A DNA stretch of 64,000 nucleotides from Flavobacterium aquicola (GCF_003385115.1 NZ_QUNI01000016.1:58984-122983); one strand, 5' to 3'; shown: positions 17,339-27,561, counted from the stretch's first letter. Numbers and translations are program-made. Notes: generated by a model not told the origin, from the sequence alone.

Positions 17339-18562
17339 TCAGCAAGGTATGTAAATATTAAAAGTCACTCCTTTCATAGTTTGCCCTTCTGCTTCAATAT
17401 AACCGTTATGATTTTCGACAATTTTCTTTACTATTGCCAGTCCTATGCCGGTTCCCTCATAAACATCTCTTCCATGCAGTTTTTGGAAAACACCAAAAAC
17501 TTTCTCATTATACTGAGGATCAAATCCAATCCCATTATCAGAAAAACTAAGGTGGCAATAATCCCCCTCTTTGGATAAATTTTCAATTTGTAAATCAGAA
17601 CCAGAGACAATTCGGCTTTTTATCTGGATTCGTAGCTGCACATCAGGACGGGCAAACTTAATGGAATTATGAAGCAGATTCTCCATTAACTGCACGAACT
17701 GAAATGCAATAATCTTGATTTTATCATGAAAATCAGTTTCAATTACTACATTTTTTTCGAGTAAATTTTCACGCAATGCTTCCTTCACATCAGCAATAAT
17801 AGTATTCAAATCTGTATTTATATACTTTCTCTCCACAAGGGTTGCTCTTGAAAAAGTAAGCAGGCTGTTAATGAGTTCACGCATTCTATTTGTGGAATAT
17901 AAAATTCTATCAAACTTAATCTTTCCGTCCTCGGATAAATTTGGATACTCATTGGTTAGTATCAGATTAGTAAATGTCTGAATTTTTCTTAGCGGTTCCT
18001 GAAGATCATGACTGGAAATATACGTGAAGGCATCAAGTTCCATATTTTTCTTTCTAAGTTCTTCAGCGTGTTTTTGAATGGCATCATTCTGCGAAGCGAG
18101 CTCATTATTTGCTTTTAAAATTATTTCATTAAGTGCATGTGTTTCTTCTTCCTTAATTCTCAGCTCTTTATTTTTCCTGAATAATTCGGTAAAGATTGTC
18201 ACTTTTGCCTGTAATATTTCTGGTGATAATGGCTTAATCATGTAATCAACAGCTCCCGACTGATAGCCTTTAAATATATATTCTGTCTTATCCATATTGG
18301 CAGTAAGAAAAATAATAGGAACATTTTTAAGCTTATCACTTTCACGTATTAATTCGGCAGTTTCAAAACCATCCATTAATGGCATCTGTACATCCATTAA
18401 TATAATAGCAAAATCCTGATTTTTTAAAAGAATCCGTAACGCATCCTTGCCAGACGTAGCCTCAACAAACTGGTAGCCGCGATCTGCCAGGATAACTTGT
18501 AAGGAAAGCAGGTTTTCCTTTTTGTCATCAACTAGTAAGATTTTAATTGCGTTATCTTCCAT
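17339..18562 (-). CDS. Receiver-histidine kinase (REC-HisKA-HATPase)
   Basis: This 407-residue cytosolic protein has an N-terminal receiver (about 5-125: KILLVDDKKEN, ILMDVQMPLMDG, MIKPLS), a coiled coil (130-180), HisKA with ISSHDLQEPLRK (about 185-250) and HATPase with DNGIGFD and GTGIGLAIVKK (about 290-407). A kinase that is itself phosphorylated on a receiver is typical of phosphorelays. It lies 25 bp downstream of the poly-HAMP hybrid kinase and probably belongs to its operon, so it may accept phosphate from it. It resembles the product at 50069-51286, in a similar setting. Confidence 0.93.
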   Translation of the reverse strand: MEDNAIKILLVDDKKENLLSLQVILADRGYQFVEATSGKDALRILLKNQDFAIILMDVQMPLMDGFETAELIRESDKLKNVPIIFLTANMDKTEYIFKGYQSGAVDYMIKPLSPEILQAKVTIFTELFRKNKELRIKEEETHALNEIILKANNELASQNDAIQKHAEELRKKNMELDAFTYISSHDLQEPLRKIQTFTNLILTNEYPNLSEDGKIKFDRILYSTNRMRELINSLLTFSRATLVERKYINTDLNTIIADVKEALRENLLEKNVVIETDFHDKIKIIAFQFVQLMENLLHNSIKFARPDVQLRIQIKSRIVSGSDLQIENLSKEGDYCHLSFSDNGIGFDPQYNEKVFGVFQKLHGRDVYEGTGIGLAIVKKIVENHNGYIEAEGQTMKGVTFNIYIPC

Positions 18563-18587
18563 TATATTTTTTAATTGATAAAATTAA

Positions 18588-21500
18588 TTATTTAAGCCAA
18601 ACCCGCATCAGCGAAGACAATTGTTCAACGTTTACAGGTTTTGTAATATAATCTGAGGCACCCGATTCTATGCAGCGCTGTCTGTCTCCTTTCATCGCTT
18701 TTGCCGTCACGGAAATAATTGTCAGGTCTTTGTGTCTGGCATCCTTGCGGATACGTTTCATGGTTTCATAACCATCCATTTCCGGCATCATTATATCCAT
18801 CAGAACAATATCAATATTATCTTGTTCTGTAAGTATATCAATTGCTTCCTGACCGCTCTCTGCACTGATGACATCTAATCCATAACGTTCTAAAGCCGTA
18901 GTCATCGCAAAAAGATTACGAACATCATCATCTACCAGTAATACTTTTTTACCTGGCAGTACATCCTCTTTTAAATAAAAAGATTCAATACTTTCTCTCA
19001 TTTCAGGAGGCAGTTCTTTATGAACGCGATGCATAAACAAAGCTGTCTGATCAATTAGTTCATCCATAGAATTGGCACTTTTTACAATTATGCTGTGCGC
19101 AAATCTGTTAAGTTTTGTCTTTTGCTTTTTGGTTACATCAGCTGCTGAATGTATAATTATTGCTGTTTCCTGTCCTGCAAGATTGTTTTCTAGATCCGTA
19201 ATAATTTCAAGACCGTCAGCATCTGGTAATTTTAAATCCAAAATAATACAGTCAAACGAATGATCTCTGATTAGTGCAACAGCAGCTGTAGCCGTTTTGG
19301 CACTAAAGACAGAAATATCATCACCATCTACAGCATTTAAAATTCTGTCAAGTTCTTTTTGATTGTCGTCTACTACCAGCAGATTTTTTGTTTTTTTATT
19401 TTTAAAATCATGAATATCATTAAACAAATAAGTCAAAGAATCGTTCTTAACCGGTTTAAGGAAAAAGTTTCTTGCGCCCCGTTTAAGTCCTTTATTTCTT
19501 TCATCCTCTCCAGAAATAATATAAACCGGGATATGACGAAGATTAAAATCTGTTTTTAATCTGTCGAGAATTTTCCATCCGCTGGTGTCCGGCATATTAA
19601 GATCCATAGTTATGGCGTGAGGATGAAACTGATTTATAAAATCAACGACGTCATTTCCTTTTGTTGTAACTATAGCCTTTATTCCGTGGATATGCGCCTG
19701 TTCGAGCATAATTTTGGCAAAGGTCAGATTGTCCTCGGCAATCAAAAGCACTTTATCGTCAGGTTTAATATCGGTTCTGTCATCGCCTACCTCATCAACA
19801 AAAAATAAATCAATATCAGATCTATTAAATTTTTCGGACGGCAATGATTTTATTTTTCCTTTTACATCTGATTCTTCATTGACATCAAGATTCTCTATTT
19901 CTGCAATATGTACATATTTCAAAGGAAGGAATAAAGTAAATTTACTTCCAACATTGGTCTCACTTTCCAGTTCAATGCTTCCTCCCAGCAAATCAGAAAG
20001 TCCGCGGCTGATAGACAATCCTAATCCAGTACCGCCGTACTTACGGCTGGTAGAACCTTCTGCCTGCTGGAAAGCTTCAAATATTAAGCTTTGTTTTTCT
20101 TTGGAAATACCGATACCCGAATCTGTAATTTCAAAAGCAATTACTGCCTCTGCATTGTCAAGACTTGGATTTGCGGTTTTCCAATTGTTATTGGCTTTGT
20201 ATATTTTAAGCTGTACTTCTCCTTTTTCGGTAAACTTGAAGGAATTAGACAACAGGTTTTTAAGAATCTGATTCAGCCTTTGTGAATCTGTTTCTATTAG
20301 TTCAGGAAGATCGTCCTCCATACTGATTTTAAATCGAAGATGCTTAGCTTCCGAAATTGGATTGAAAGTAGATGCAACAAACCTGCTGATTTCTTCAAAA
20401 CTAATTGGATTATAATCAACTGAAATGTATCCGGATTCAATTTTAGATAAATCCAAAATATCATTAATAAGCTGGATAAGGTCATCGCCGCAGGAATTAA
20501 TTGTTTTGGCAAACTGAATCTGTTTTTCAGAAAGATTTCCATCTCTGTTAACGATTAATTCGTTGGCCAAAATCTGTAAACTGTTTAATGGAGTGCGCAG
20601 CTCATGTGACATGTTAGCCAAAAATTCGGATTTATATTTTGATGTTAAAGTTAACTGATCTGCTTTTTCTTCCAATGCTTTTCTGGCAACCTCAACTTCC
20701 TGATTCTTCAATTCTACCTCTTCCTTCTGATTGGCTAACAAAAAGGCTTTTTCTTCCAATTCTTCATTGGTATTTTTCAGCGCCTCTTGCTGGCTTTTTA
20801 ACTCCCCTGCTAAAGATTGAGACTGTACTAATAATTCTTCTGTTCTCGAATTCGATTCAATCGTATTCAATACAATTCCGATACTTTCTGTTAATCCTTC
20901 AAGAAAATCTAAATGCGTCTGACTAAAAGTATCCAAAGAAGCTAATTCAATAACGGCCTTTAACTGGCCTTCAAAAAGTACCGGAAGAATGATAACATCC
21001 TGAGGTTTTGCATCACCCAATCCCGAATTGATCCTGATATAATCTTTAGGCACATTACTCAGAATAATTCTTTCTTTCTCTGTTGCAACCTGACCAATTA
21101 ATCCTTCACCCATAGCATACTGCGTCGGAGAATTTTTTCTTTTGATATAAGCATACGAAGCAATCAGATTCAGTTTTGAGTCTTCGAAATTTTCATCTTC
21201 CTGCAAAATATAAAACAGTCCGTGCTGTGCAGTTACAACGGTAGCCAGCTCAGAAAGGATTTTTTTTGTAACCGAATTTAATTCTTTTTGCCCCTGAAGC
21301 ATCTGGGTAAACTTAGCCAAATTCGATTTCAGCCAGTCTTGTTCCTGATTCCTTAATGTGGTAGCTTTAAGATTCGAAATCATCTGATTGATGGTATCTT
21401 TCAAGGCTTCAACCTCTCCTTTTGCTTCAACACCAATAGTTCGCGTTAAATCCCCCTGAGTTACCGCAGAAGCCACCTCGGAAATCGCACGTACCTGAGT

Positions 21501-24500
21501 CGTAAGATTCGCCGCCAGCTGGTTCACGTTTTCGGTCAGGTTTTTCCAAGTCCCGGAAGCTCCCGGTACATTTGCCTGCCCTCCTAATTTTCCTTCTGCC
21601 CCTACCTCACGTGCCACAGTCGTTACCTGATCGGAGAAAGTGGCAAGCGTATCAATCATTTCATTGATTGTATCGGTAAGTTGTGCTACTTCCCCTTTGG
21701 CATCTATCGATAATTTTTGTTTCAGATTTCCTTTGGCTACAGAAGTTACTACTTTTGCAATACCACGCACCTGAGAAGTCAGGTTAGAAGCCATTACGTT
21801 AACGGAATCTGTTAAATCCTTCCACGTTCCAGCAACTCCTTTTACTTCAGACTGTCCACCCAGTTTTCCTTCGGTACCCACCTCACGCGCAACACGAGTA
21901 ACTTCCGAAGAAAAGGAATTTAACTGTTCCACCATCGTATTGAAAGTGTTTTTCAAATCAAGAATTTCCCCTTTTACGTCTACGGTAATTTGTTTCGAAA
22001 GGTCACCATTTGCTACCGCTTTGGTAACATCGGCGATATTACGCACCTGACCTGTTAAGTTAGATGCCATCTGGTTAACCGAATCCGTTAAATCTTTCCA
22101 AGTTCCAGCAACTCCCGGTACGAATGCCTGTCCTCCCAGTTTTCCTTCCGTTCCTACTTCTCTTGATACCCTTGTTACCTCCGAAGCGAAACTTCGAAGC
22201 TGATCCACCATCGTATTTACTGTTTCTTTCAATTGAAGAATTTCCCCGCGTACGTCTGCCGTAATTTTCTTGGACATATCTCCGTTTGCTACAGCAATCG
22301 TCACCTCGGCGATATTACGTACCTGAGTTGTTAAGTTACCCGCCATCTGATTTACCGAGTCGGTCAAATCTTTCCATGTTCCTGCAACTCCCGGTACATT
22401 TGCTTGTCCTCCCAGCTTTCCTTCTGTACCAACCTCACGAGCCACACGAGTTACCTCAGATGCAAACTCTCTCAGCTGATCCACCATCGTATTTAAGGTT
22501 TCCTTCAATTGAAGGATTTCCCCACGTACGTCAACCGTAATTTTTCGAGACATATCTCCGTTGGCAACAGCAATCGCTACATCGGCAATATTACGTACTT
22601 GCGCCGTTAAATTCCCCGCCATTTGGTTCACTGAATCCGTTAAATCTTTCCAGGTTCCCGCAACTCCAGGCACATTAGCCTGACCTCCCAGTTTTCCTTC
22701 AGTACCAACCTCACGGGAAACCCTCGTAACCTCCGAAGCAAAGCCTCGAAGCTGATCCACCATTGTATTAATCGTATTTTTTAATTCTAATATTTCTCCT
22801 TTTACGTCAACGGTAATCTGGAGCGATAAATCTCCTTTTGCCACCGCGGTTGTTACCTCGGCAATATTACGAACCTGACCCGTTAAGTTCGATGCCATCT
22901 GGTTTACCGAATCCGTTAAATCTTTCCAAGTTCCACCAACACCTTGTACTTGTGCCTGTCCTCCCAGTTTTCCTTCGGTACCAACCTCACGCGCCACACG
23001 GGTAACCTCTGAGGCAAAAGAGTTCAGCTGACCCACCATCGTATTGATCGTGTTTTTAAGTTCCAAGATTTCTCCTTTGGTATCAACGGTAATCTGACGA
23101 GACAAATCTCCTTTTGCCACCGCAGTTGTTACCTCGGCAATATTACGCACCTGACCTGTTAAGTTTGATGCCATTTGGTTTACCGAATCTGTCAAATCTT
23201 TCCAGGTTCCTCCGACACCTTTTACTTTGGCCTGACCTCCCAATTTTCCTTCGGTACCTACCTCAAGTGCCACACGTGTTACTTCTGATGAAAAGGAATT
23301 CAGCTGATCCACCATTGTATTGATGGTTTTCTTCAACTCCAGAATTTCCCCTTCGGCTACAGCCGTAATTTTTTTCGAAAGGTCACCATTTGCAACAGCG
23401 GTTGTTACCTCAGCAATATTCCTTACTTGGCCTGTCAAGTTAGAAGCCATCTGGTTTACCGAATCGGTTAAATCTTTCCAAGTTCCACCAACACCTTTTA
23501 CTTTGGCTTGACCTCCTAATTTTCCCTCAGAACCTACCTCACGCGCCACACGAGTTACCTCGGCACCAAAAGAGTTCAGCTGATCCACCATCGTGTTGAT
23601 GGTATTTTTAAGTTCCAAGATTTCTCCCGCTACGTTTACGGTAATTTTTTTGGAAAGGTCACCTTTCGCAACCGCTGTTGTTACCTCGGCAATATTACGA
23701 ACCTGACCTGTCAAGTTAGATGCCATTTGGTTTACCGAATCGGTCAAATCCTTCCACACACCACCAACACCTCTTACTCTCGCCTGACCTCCCAGTTTTC
23801 CTTCTGATCCTACCTCTACCGCCACACGAGTAACCTCAGATGAAAAGGAATTCAGCTGATCCACCATCGTGTTGATGGTATTTTTAAGTTCCAAAATTTC
23901 TCCTTTTACGTCAACGGTAATTTTTTTGGATAAATCTCCTTTTGCAACCGCAGTGGTTACATCGGCAATATTACGAACCTGACCTGTCAAGTTAGACGCC
24001 ATCTGGTTTACGGAATCCGTCAAATCTTTCCAAGTTCCTCCAACGCCTTTTACCTGTGCCTGTCCTCCCAATTTTCCTTCGGTTCCAACCTCACGCGCTA
24101 CACGGGTAACCTCGGATGAAAAGGAATTCAGCTGATCCACCATCGTGTTGATAGTGTTTTTAAGTTCCAAAATTTCCCCTTTTACGTCAACGGTGATTTT
24201 TTTAGACAAATCCCCTTTTGCAACCGCTGTCGTTACATCAGCAATATTACGCACTTGACCAGTTAAGTTGGAAGCCATTTTATTCACCGAATCGGTCAAA
24301 TCTTTCCAAACCCCACCTACTCCTCTTACTTTTGCCTGACCTCCCAGTTTTCCTTCGGTACCTACCTCACGAGCCACACGCGTTACCTCCATCGAGAAAA
24401 GATTCAGCTGTTTTACCATTCCGTTTACCTCCTTGGCAATTCTAAGAAATTCTCCCTGAAGCGGATTTCCTTCGATAGAAAGAGGCATTTCCTGAGATAA

Positions 24501-24950
24501 ATTTCCTTTTGCCACCGATGTAATTACGTGCGCAATTTCGATAGTAGGATGCACCAAATCAGATATCAATGTATTTACAGAATCTATACAGGAATTCCAA
24601 GAACCTCTTGCTCCGTCGAGCACAACTCTATTGGTCAATTTTCCTTGTTTACCAATACTTTTACCTACTTTCTGGAATTCGAAAACCATGTTTTCATTAA
24701 GATCAATGATTTCGTTCAAGGTGTCACATATAGATCTTTTAACTCCGTTCTCATCCGTTGTGAAACGCTGGGTAAAATCACCGTTCTTTACTTTTAATAA
24801 AATCTTCAAAAAATCCTCATCAGTCAAAATTGATTCTTCCGAATTATTCTTCTTCCCCTTTGATTTTGACGATTTTTCACTAGAAACAACAGGAAGTATA
24901 ATTACAGCTTTCTGAGATGTTTCAGCATTATTATTTTTATTTTTTTTCAT
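18588..24950 (-). CDS. Giant poly-HAMP hybrid histidine kinase
   Basis: This 2120-residue soluble kinase has no membrane segment. From about residue 95 to 1203 it consists of one divergent unit of about 97 residues and eleven near-identical 92-residue units (REVGTEGKLGGQ...WKDLTDSVNQMA...LEL KNTINTMVDQL), each spanning HAMP-type helices. Then come GAF (about 1225-1375), coiled coil, HisKA (SHELRTPLN), HATPase (DSGIGISKEK, GGTGLGLSIS) and three receivers, all with an acceptor Asp (TMDLNMP, ILDLKLP, LMDIMMP). The layout resembles fungal group III (Nik1-type) osmosensor kinases and bacterial poly-HAMP kinases. It is probably a cytosolic sensor whose HAMP chain relays conformational change. It is flanked by receiver genes in the same orientation. 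Confidence 0.93.
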   Translation of the reverse strand: MKKNKNNNAETSQKAVIILPVVSSEKSSKSKGKKNNSEESILTDEDFLKILLKVKNGDFTQRFTTDENGVKRSICDTLNEIIDLNENMVFEFQKVGKSIGKQGKLTNRVVLDGARGSWNSCIDSVNTLISDLVHPTIEIAHVITSVAKGNLSQEMPLSIEGNPLQGEFLRIAKEVNGMVKQLNLFSMEVTRVAREVGTEGKLGGQAKVRGVGGVWKDLTDSVNKMASNLTGQVRNIADVTTAVAKGDLSKKITVDVKGEILELKNTINTMVDQLNSFSSEVTRVAREVGTEGKLGGQAQVKGVGGTWKDLTDSVNQMASNLTGQVRNIADVTTAVAKGDLSKKITVDVKGEILELKNTINTMVDQLNSFSSEVTRVAVEVGSEGKLGGQARVRGVGGVWKDLTDSVNQMASNLTGQVRNIAEVTTAVAKGDLSKKITVNVAGEILELKNTINTMVDQLNSFGAEVTRVAREVGSEGKLGGQAKVKGVGGTWKDLTDSVNQMASNLTGQVRNIAEVTTAVANGDLSKKITAVAEGEILELKKTINTMVDQLNSFSSEVTRVALEVGTEGKLGGQAKVKGVGGTWKDLTDSVNQMASNLTGQVRNIAEVTTAVAKGDLSRQITVDTKGEILELKNTINTMVGQLNSFASEVTRVAREVGTEGKLGGQAQVQGVGGTWKDLTDSVNQMASNLTGQVRNIAEVTTAVAKGDLSLQITVDVKGEILELKNTINTMVDQLRGFASEVTRVSREVGTEGKLGGQANVPGVAGTWKDLTDSVNQMAGNLTAQVRNIADVAIAVANGDMSRKITVDVRGEILQLKETLNTMVDQLREFASEVTRVAREVGTEGKLGGQANVPGVAGTWKDLTDSVNQMAGNLTTQVRNIAEVTIAVANGDMSKKITADVRGEILQLKETVNTMVDQLRSFASEVTRVSREVGTEGKLGGQAFVPGVAGTWKDLTDSVNQMASNLTGQVRNIADVTKAVANGDLSKQITVDVKGEILDLKNTFNTMVEQLNSFSSEVTRVAREVGTEGKLGGQSEVKGVAGTWKDLTDSVNVMASNLTSQVRGIAKVVTSVAKGNLKQKLSIDAKGEVAQLTDTINEMIDTLATFSDQVTTVAREVGAEGKLGGQANVPGASGTWKNLTENVNQLAANLTTQVRAISEVASAVTQGDLTRTIGVEAKGEVEALKDTINQMISNLKATTLRNQEQDWLKSNLAKFTQMLQGQKELNSVTKKILSELATVVTAQHGLFYILQEDENFEDSKLNLIASYAYIKRKNSPTQYAMGEGLIGQVATEKERIILSNVPKDYIRINSGLGDAKPQDVIILPVLFEGQLKAVIELASLDTFSQTHLDFLEGLTESIGIVLNTIESNSRTEELLVQSQSLAGELKSQQEALKNTNEELEEKAFLLANQKEEVELKNQEVEVARKALEEKADQLTLTSKYKSEFLANMSHELRTPLNSLQILANELIVNRDGNLSEKQIQFAKTINSCGDDLIQLINDILDLSKIESGYISVDYNPISFEEISRFVASTFNPISEAKHLRFKISMEDDLPELIETDSQRLNQILKNLLSNSFKFTEKGEVQLKIYKANNNWKTANPSLDNAEAVIAFEITDSGIGISKEKQSLIFEAFQQAEGSTSRKYGGTGLGLSISRGLSDLLGGSIELESETNVGSKFTLFLPLKYVHIAEIENLDVNEESDVKGKIKSLPSEKFNRSDIDLFFVDEVGDDRTDIKPDDKVLLIAEDNLTFAKIMLEQAHIHGIKAIVTTKGNDVVDFINQFHPHAITMDLNMPDTSGWKILDRLKTDFNLRHIPVYIISGEDERNKGLKRGARNFFLKPVKNDSLTYLFNDIHDFKNKKTKNLLVVDDNQKELDRILNAVDGDDISVFSAKTATAAVALIRDHSFDCIILDLKLPDADGLEIITDLENNLAGQETAIIIHSAADVTKKQKTKLNRFAHSIIVKSANSMDELIDQTALFMHRVHKELPPEMRESIESFYLKEDVLPGKKVLLVDDDVRNLFAMTTALERYGLDVISAESGQEAIDILTEQDNIDIVLMDIMMPEMDGYETMKRIRKDARHKDLTIISVTAKAMKGDRQRCIESGASDYITKPVNVEQLSSLMRVWLK
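21342..24377 (-). repeat. Eleven tandem 276-bp coding repeats (HAMP-type units)
   Basis: Eleven direct repeats of 276 bp encode 92-residue units beginning VAREVGTEGKLGGQ and ending LNSFSSEVTR. Neighbouring units are highly similar in DNA, especially those with GVGG and, separately, those with GVAG, suggesting two rounds of expansion. Copy number could vary through recombination. Confidence 0.9.
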
Positions 24951-25031
24951 ACTCTCAACTCTTTATCGAATGATTAAAAAATCTGATACTGACTAAACTT
25001 GATTAACTTCAATTACGTAAAAAATAAAATA

Positions 25032-25463
25032 TCAATTACTTTCGTTATTTAATATTTTCCTTAAATGAAACTGCACAAAAGCATCCATCGAATCTGACCG
25101 TTTGGTGTTTTCGGTATAGTTTAATGGCTTTATAATATATCCCGAGATTCCTAATTTTTCGGCCTGCGAACGATCGTTTACTTCGGAGGAAGTTGTCATA
25201 ATAAAAACCTTTAACTCTTTAAAATCTTTATCTTCCCTAATCACTTTTAAAAATTCAATTCCATTCATTCTTGGCATGTTTATATCCAGCAGAATAACAT
25301 CAGGAATGAGTCCAATATGAGGATCTCTCAGAATTTTTAAAGCTTCAATTCCATTAAAGGCTGTATAAAGCTCATATTCGCTTTCCAGCTTTTTTAAAGA
25401 CCGCTCGACACTTATGATATCCAGAGCATCATCTTCTATGAGCAAAATTGTTGGTTTTTTCAT
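25032..25463 (-). CDS. Single-domain response regulator
   Basis: This 143-residue receiver has LLIEDDALD, the acceptor Asp in VILLDINMPRMNG, the switch region IMTTSSEVN and the Lys in YIIKPLN. It has no output domain. It begins 3 bp after the stop of the CHASE3 kinase, so it is probably co-expressed and phosphorylated by that kinase or by the poly-HAMP kinase downstream. Confidence 0.92.
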   Translation of the reverse strand: MKKPTILLIEDDALDIISVERSLKKLESEYELYTAFNGIEALKILRDPHIGLIPDVILLDINMPRMNGIEFLKVIREDKDFKELKVFIMTTSSEVNDRSQAEKLGISGYIIKPLNYTENTKRSDSMDAFVQFHLRKILNNESN

Positions 25464-25466
25464 AAC

Positions 25467-26909
25467 TTAATTATTTTTCCAGCTAAATATAAATTCGGAT
25501 CCCTTTTCGAGCTGTGATATCACAGTAATATGCTCCTGACGATCATCAATTATCTTTTTTACAATTGCTAATCCGACTCCGGTACTTTCTTCCTCATTCT
25601 GCTCGCGGAGGGTTTGAAATATTTCAAATATTTTTTGATGATATTCTTCGGCAATCCCAATTCCGTTATCTTTTACTGAAAACTCGTAATAGTTCTTAAA
25701 AGTTTTACAGCTTATCTGAATTAATCCATTTTCGTGCGGTGTATATTTTACGGCATTGCTTATCAGGTTTGTAAACACCTGTTCCAGTTTTATTCTTTCT
25801 GTACATAAAACAGGCAGACTCCCTATTTCAAGCTTAAAATTCCTGGGAACAATACTAGCCGCAATTTCATGAACCATAGCATTAGCATCGATGTTCTCTA
25901 AAGGAACATTTACATTCAGACGGGCATAATCCAAAAGACCGTTAATAAGTGCTTCCATACGCCTGGTTTTTTTCGGAATTATCTTCAAATATCTTTTAAG
26001 TTCTGGTGACAGCTCATTTTCCAAATCCTCTTCTATCCAGCTTACAACATTGTGAATACCACGGATTGGTGCCTTAAGATCGTGAGAAACAACGTAAGCA
26101 AACTTATTGAGTTCGGCATTCCTATTTTTTAATTCATGAATATTTTTATCAAGTTTTCCCGACATGCTGTTTAGTGAAGTTGCCAGGGCCGTGAGCTCAT
26201 CGTTTCGGGTATCTTTTAAAACTGTAAAATTTCCTTTCGAAATATTTTCTGCAAGCCGGACCATTTCTGTAATTCTCCTTTTGGTAATATAAATAATAAA
26301 AATAGTGCTGAGAAGCCCCACAATAATAGTCATAGTGAGAAATACCAATGAATAAGTACGCGCATTCTGCAATGACAAAAGGAGCATATCTGTATGATGT
26401 TTTCTGCTTTTGTATTCTATTTTATCAAATCTAATAAAGATGCCCGCAATGGCGTCATTTATCTTCTTTCCAACATGTTTCTTAAGTGAGTTTTCGTAAA
26501 TATTTTTATAGGAATCAGGTGCTTCCTTTTGGGCTTTTATTAATTGTTCTGAATAAACAAGCCAGTTTTTGTGCATTAAGCTTATCGAATCTAATAAGTA
26601 ACGCTGTTTATTATCACCTCCTAAGAGCCGTTCCTGTTCTTTTAGCAATACAGGTACTTTTACAAGTCCTTTGTAGTAAGTGTCTAAAAATGTCTGATCA
26701 TTTGTAAGCAGGTAACCCCGAAAGGCACTCTGCATTTCGATAATGGATTTATGAGTTTTATTTGAATTACGAATAATCTCCTCAGATCTTGCAAGAAACT
26801 GTGAATTAAGCGTAACTTTTTTCGACAGCATGTAATTAGTATATGAGTCCGCAATGGACAGCAAAATCACCAATGTAAACGCGAGAAGAATTTGATTTGA
26901 TAATTTCAT
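25467..26909 (-). CDS. CHASE3-HAMP sensor histidine kinase
   Basis: This 480-residue membrane kinase has TM1 at about 5-25, a periplasmic CHASE3 domain (about 35-180, with MQSAFRGYLLTND), TM2 at about 188-210, HAMP (about 212-265), HisKA with FAYVVSHDLKAPIRGI (about 270-340) and HATPase with DNGIGIAEEYHQ and STGVGLAIVKK. CHASE3 kinases sense unknown periplasmic cues. Its overlap-like spacing with the receiver downstream suggests a cognate pair. Confidence 0.92.
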   Translation of the reverse strand: MKLSNQILLAFTLVILLSIADSYTNYMLSKKVTLNSQFLARSEEIIRNSNKTHKSIIEMQSAFRGYLLTNDQTFLDTYYKGLVKVPVLLKEQERLLGGDNKQRYLLDSISLMHKNWLVYSEQLIKAQKEAPDSYKNIYENSLKKHVGKKINDAIAGIFIRFDKIEYKSRKHHTDMLLLSLQNARTYSLVFLTMTIIVGLLSTIFIIYITKRRITEMVRLAENISKGNFTVLKDTRNDELTALATSLNSMSGKLDKNIHELKNRNAELNKFAYVVSHDLKAPIRGIHNVVSWIEEDLENELSPELKRYLKIIPKKTRRMEALINGLLDYARLNVNVPLENIDANAMVHEIAASIVPRNFKLEIGSLPVLCTERIKLEQVFTNLISNAVKYTPHENGLIQISCKTFKNYYEFSVKDNGIGIAEEYHQKIFEIFQTLREQNEEESTGVGLAIVKKIIDDRQEHITVISQLEKGSEFIFSWKNN

Positions 26910-27099
26910 TCCATTTAAAATTCTATTTCACTATTAGGATTTTTCTATTATTTATTAAAAATAGAAAAAACATACTATTTTCTTAAAACCTTATGATAAA
27001 AAAATAAAACAGCCAATAACCTTTTATAACGGCATAAAAAACTATCTATTAATCATCAAAAACATATTTGCTTAAAATCTTTTTTAAGTCAATGAATTA

Positions 27100-27209
27100 C
27101 CCCGAGGCAGAGCCATCGAGGTATCAAGCGGAAGAGAGTAAATTTTTAGTTTTATGAAAACCTTAGGTTTTCAAACTTTCCTCTTCAACCCCGAGGCAGA
27201 GCCTCGAGG
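27100..27209. repeat. REP-like element with two CCCCGAGGCAGAGCC ends
   Basis: CCCCGAGGCAGAGCCATCGAGG (27100-27121, quoted here in two overlapping parts: CCCCGAGGCAGAG and GAGCCATCGAGG) and its close copy at 27189-27209 bracket an 87-bp segment with the hairpin GAAAACC-TTA-GGTTTTC. The second copy contains the perfect stem CGAGGC-AGA-GCCTCG. Ends of this kind suggest a short dispersed palindromic element. It overlaps the 3' end of the receiver gene at 27163. Confidence 0.6.
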
Positions 27210-27561
27210 AATTTAACTGATTAAAATTATTTGGCTTCGAAATAAAATCCAAAGCTCCATATTGTTTAGCTTCATAAATAATATCCTCTAGCTGTGATGT
27301 AGAAAAAATAATTACAGGAATCTCTCTCAGCCCGGTATCTTTCTTAATTTCTGTCAAAAACTCCAGTCCAGACATAGCCGGCATATTCAAATCCAGAAAA
27401 ATAACGTCTGGCTCTATTTCTTTTTCAGCCAGCTTACGAAGCGCTTCTAAAGGATTATAAATAGCCGTATACTCTGCTGATGAAATTGCCTGTAATGCTT
27501 CCATAAATAATTCGCAATCATCTGAATCGTCATCAATCTGCAATATATTTCGATAAATCAT
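27163..27561 (-). CDS. Single-domain response regulator with repeat-derived C-terminus
   Basis: This 132-residue receiver has QIDDDSDDCELF, the acceptor Asp in VIFLDLNMPAMSG, the switch IFSTSQ and the Lys in FISKPNN. After KPNNFNQLN the reading frame enters the REP-like element: the last 15 residues (SSRLCLGVEEESLKT) are encoded by its CCTCGAGGCTCTGCCTCGG end, and the stop lies in its internal hairpin. The final helix expected of a receiver is therefore replaced. The protein may still fold, but its contact face for partners is probably changed. It is the most upstream gene of the 27561-to-17339 signalling run. Confidence 0.82.
   Translation of the reverse strand: MIYRNILQIDDDSDDCELFMEALQAISSAEYTAIYNPLEALRKLAEKEIEPDVIFLDLNMPAMSGLEFLTEIKKDTGLREIPVIIFSTSQLEDIIYEAKQYGALDFISKPNNFNQLNSSRLCLGVEEESLKT

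Noticed and set aside
19714..20271. 185-residue plus-strand frame inside the poly-HAMP kinase
   Set aside because: It is antisense to the receiver, HATPase and HisKA coding region, and its Ser/Leu-rich composition is typical of a shadow frame.
21342..24377. Periodic repeat that might have been a CRISPR or satellite array
   Set aside because: The 276-bp period stays in frame and encodes HAMP-type units throughout; it is a coding repeat.
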